A DNA stretch of 64,000 nt from DALYLB01 sp033763135 (lineage in GTDB: Bacteria > Acidobacteriota > Blastocatellia > RBC074): assembly GCA_033763135.1 (NCBI GenBank), contig JANRKY010000221.1, positions 4,165 through 68,164 of the forward strand, read 5' to 3'. Positions 63,755 to 64,000 of this stretch are shown here, piece by piece. Made by a program: the position numbers and the translations under genes. Positions within the stretch are counted from its first letter, which is position 1; every line of letters starts with the position of its first letter. The notes below the pieces were generated by a model. That model worked only from the letters and a program-made list of their open reading frames with translations, ran no database searches and had not been told where the DNA came from.

Positions 63755-64000
63755 CTGTAACCGCTCCCCCGAATCCCCACGCCGGAGACCAGCTCCTCCC
63801 CGAATGGAAGATAATCGTGCCGGGTATTCCGCGAGCAGTTCGCCGCCCAGCCCGTAGATCATCCAGGTCTCGACGCCGCCGACGATCCGGCGCACGCGTC
63901 GGCCGTCCGCGTCATAGACGTAATAACTGTTCGCCGCGCCCTGCTGCGCCTGCTTCATCCGGTTCTCGCCGTCGTACCAGCGATTGCCCGTCGCGTCGTT
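63755..64000 (-). pseudogene. Decayed rhs/YD-repeat protein fragment
   Basis: Reading the minus strand from the window edge gives NRWYDGENRMKQAQQG, then YYVYDADGRRVRRIV and MIYGLGGELLAEYPA, which are RHS/YD-repeat motifs. At about 63,830 the rhs sense moves to another frame, giving RHDYLPFGEELVSGVG, a motif normally found about 20-30 residues later in RHS cores. So a small frame-disrupting deletion joined the two. Similarity then ends where the REP-like element begins. The 5' part of the gene lies outside the window. Confidence 0.75.

Overview
The window is GC-rich, densely coded bacterial chromosome from a diderm (Gram-negative-type) organism. Gene content points to Acidobacteriota, most likely a Blastocatellia-like lineage. 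The pointers are a secreted TPR-CHAT protein beside a sigma factor and a cysteine-free anti-sigma protein, a VIT/von Willebrand A protein, a beta-propeller/amidohydrolase fusion, a DUF1080 protein, YfhO, a DmsE/MtrB-type porin-cytochrome pair and many short-unit intergenic palindromes. This placement rests on recognised families, not on a marker gene; no rRNA or tRNA gene was seen.

Layout. 1-6.5 kb: a divergent Nramp-related transporter (cut by the window edge) with a GntR/FadR regulator, an AlkD-like DNA repair protein, ilvE, and a promoter-led operon of a Trm112-like protein, a family 9 glycosyltransferase and a heptose-7-phosphate kinase (lipopolysaccharide core). 7-16.3 kb: a secreted 3D-domain protein behind a long leader, an asparaginase, a class V aminotransferase, a VIT/vWA protein, ndk and a MacB-like ABC pair. 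16.5-23.3 kb: a heavy-metal RND efflux operon (inner-membrane pump, TolC-like channel and adaptor joined by 4-base overlaps) with two small lipoproteins at its head. 23.3-32.1 kb: glycerate kinase, a DUF84 nucleotidase, a methyltransferase fused to beta domains, YfhO, a GT2 glycosyltransferase and an ACT-malic enzyme. 32.4-38.1 kb: the TPR-CHAT / sigma / anti-sigma locus. 38.8-43.2 kb: a DUF1080 protein and a 1116-residue TolB-amidohydrolase fusion. 43.3-47.8 kb: a porin-cytochrome electron conduit operon (decaheme, MtrB-like barrel, monoheme, NapC-like tetraheme, small membrane protein). 48.4-60.7 kb: GH78 alpha-L-rhamnosidase and the pyrimidine genes in three places (pyrR-pyrB-pyrC, pyrK-nudix-pyrD, pyrF). 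60.8-64 kb: a tandem DUF3108 protein, an FTR1 iron permease with a clear promoter and operator-like palindrome, and a decayed rhs fragment.

The most unusual feature is a set of intergenic repeats. At least ten sequence families share one design: units of about 7-9 bases repeated in tandem and then usually mirrored to make a long imperfect hairpin. One family (CACGGGGAG) also has a conserved outer module of about 40 bases and recurs at 2.7, 48.3 and 55.4 kb, with a partial copy at 16.35 kb. One hairpin is bounded by a 20-22 base direct repeat that duplicates the ilvE ribosome-binding site, which suggests insertion. By eye, transcription units also tend to run from G-rich at the 5' end to C-rich at the 3' end, with an abrupt reversal inside pyrD near 57,300.

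Palindromes, promoters and start codons were read by eye. No database search or folding was run.
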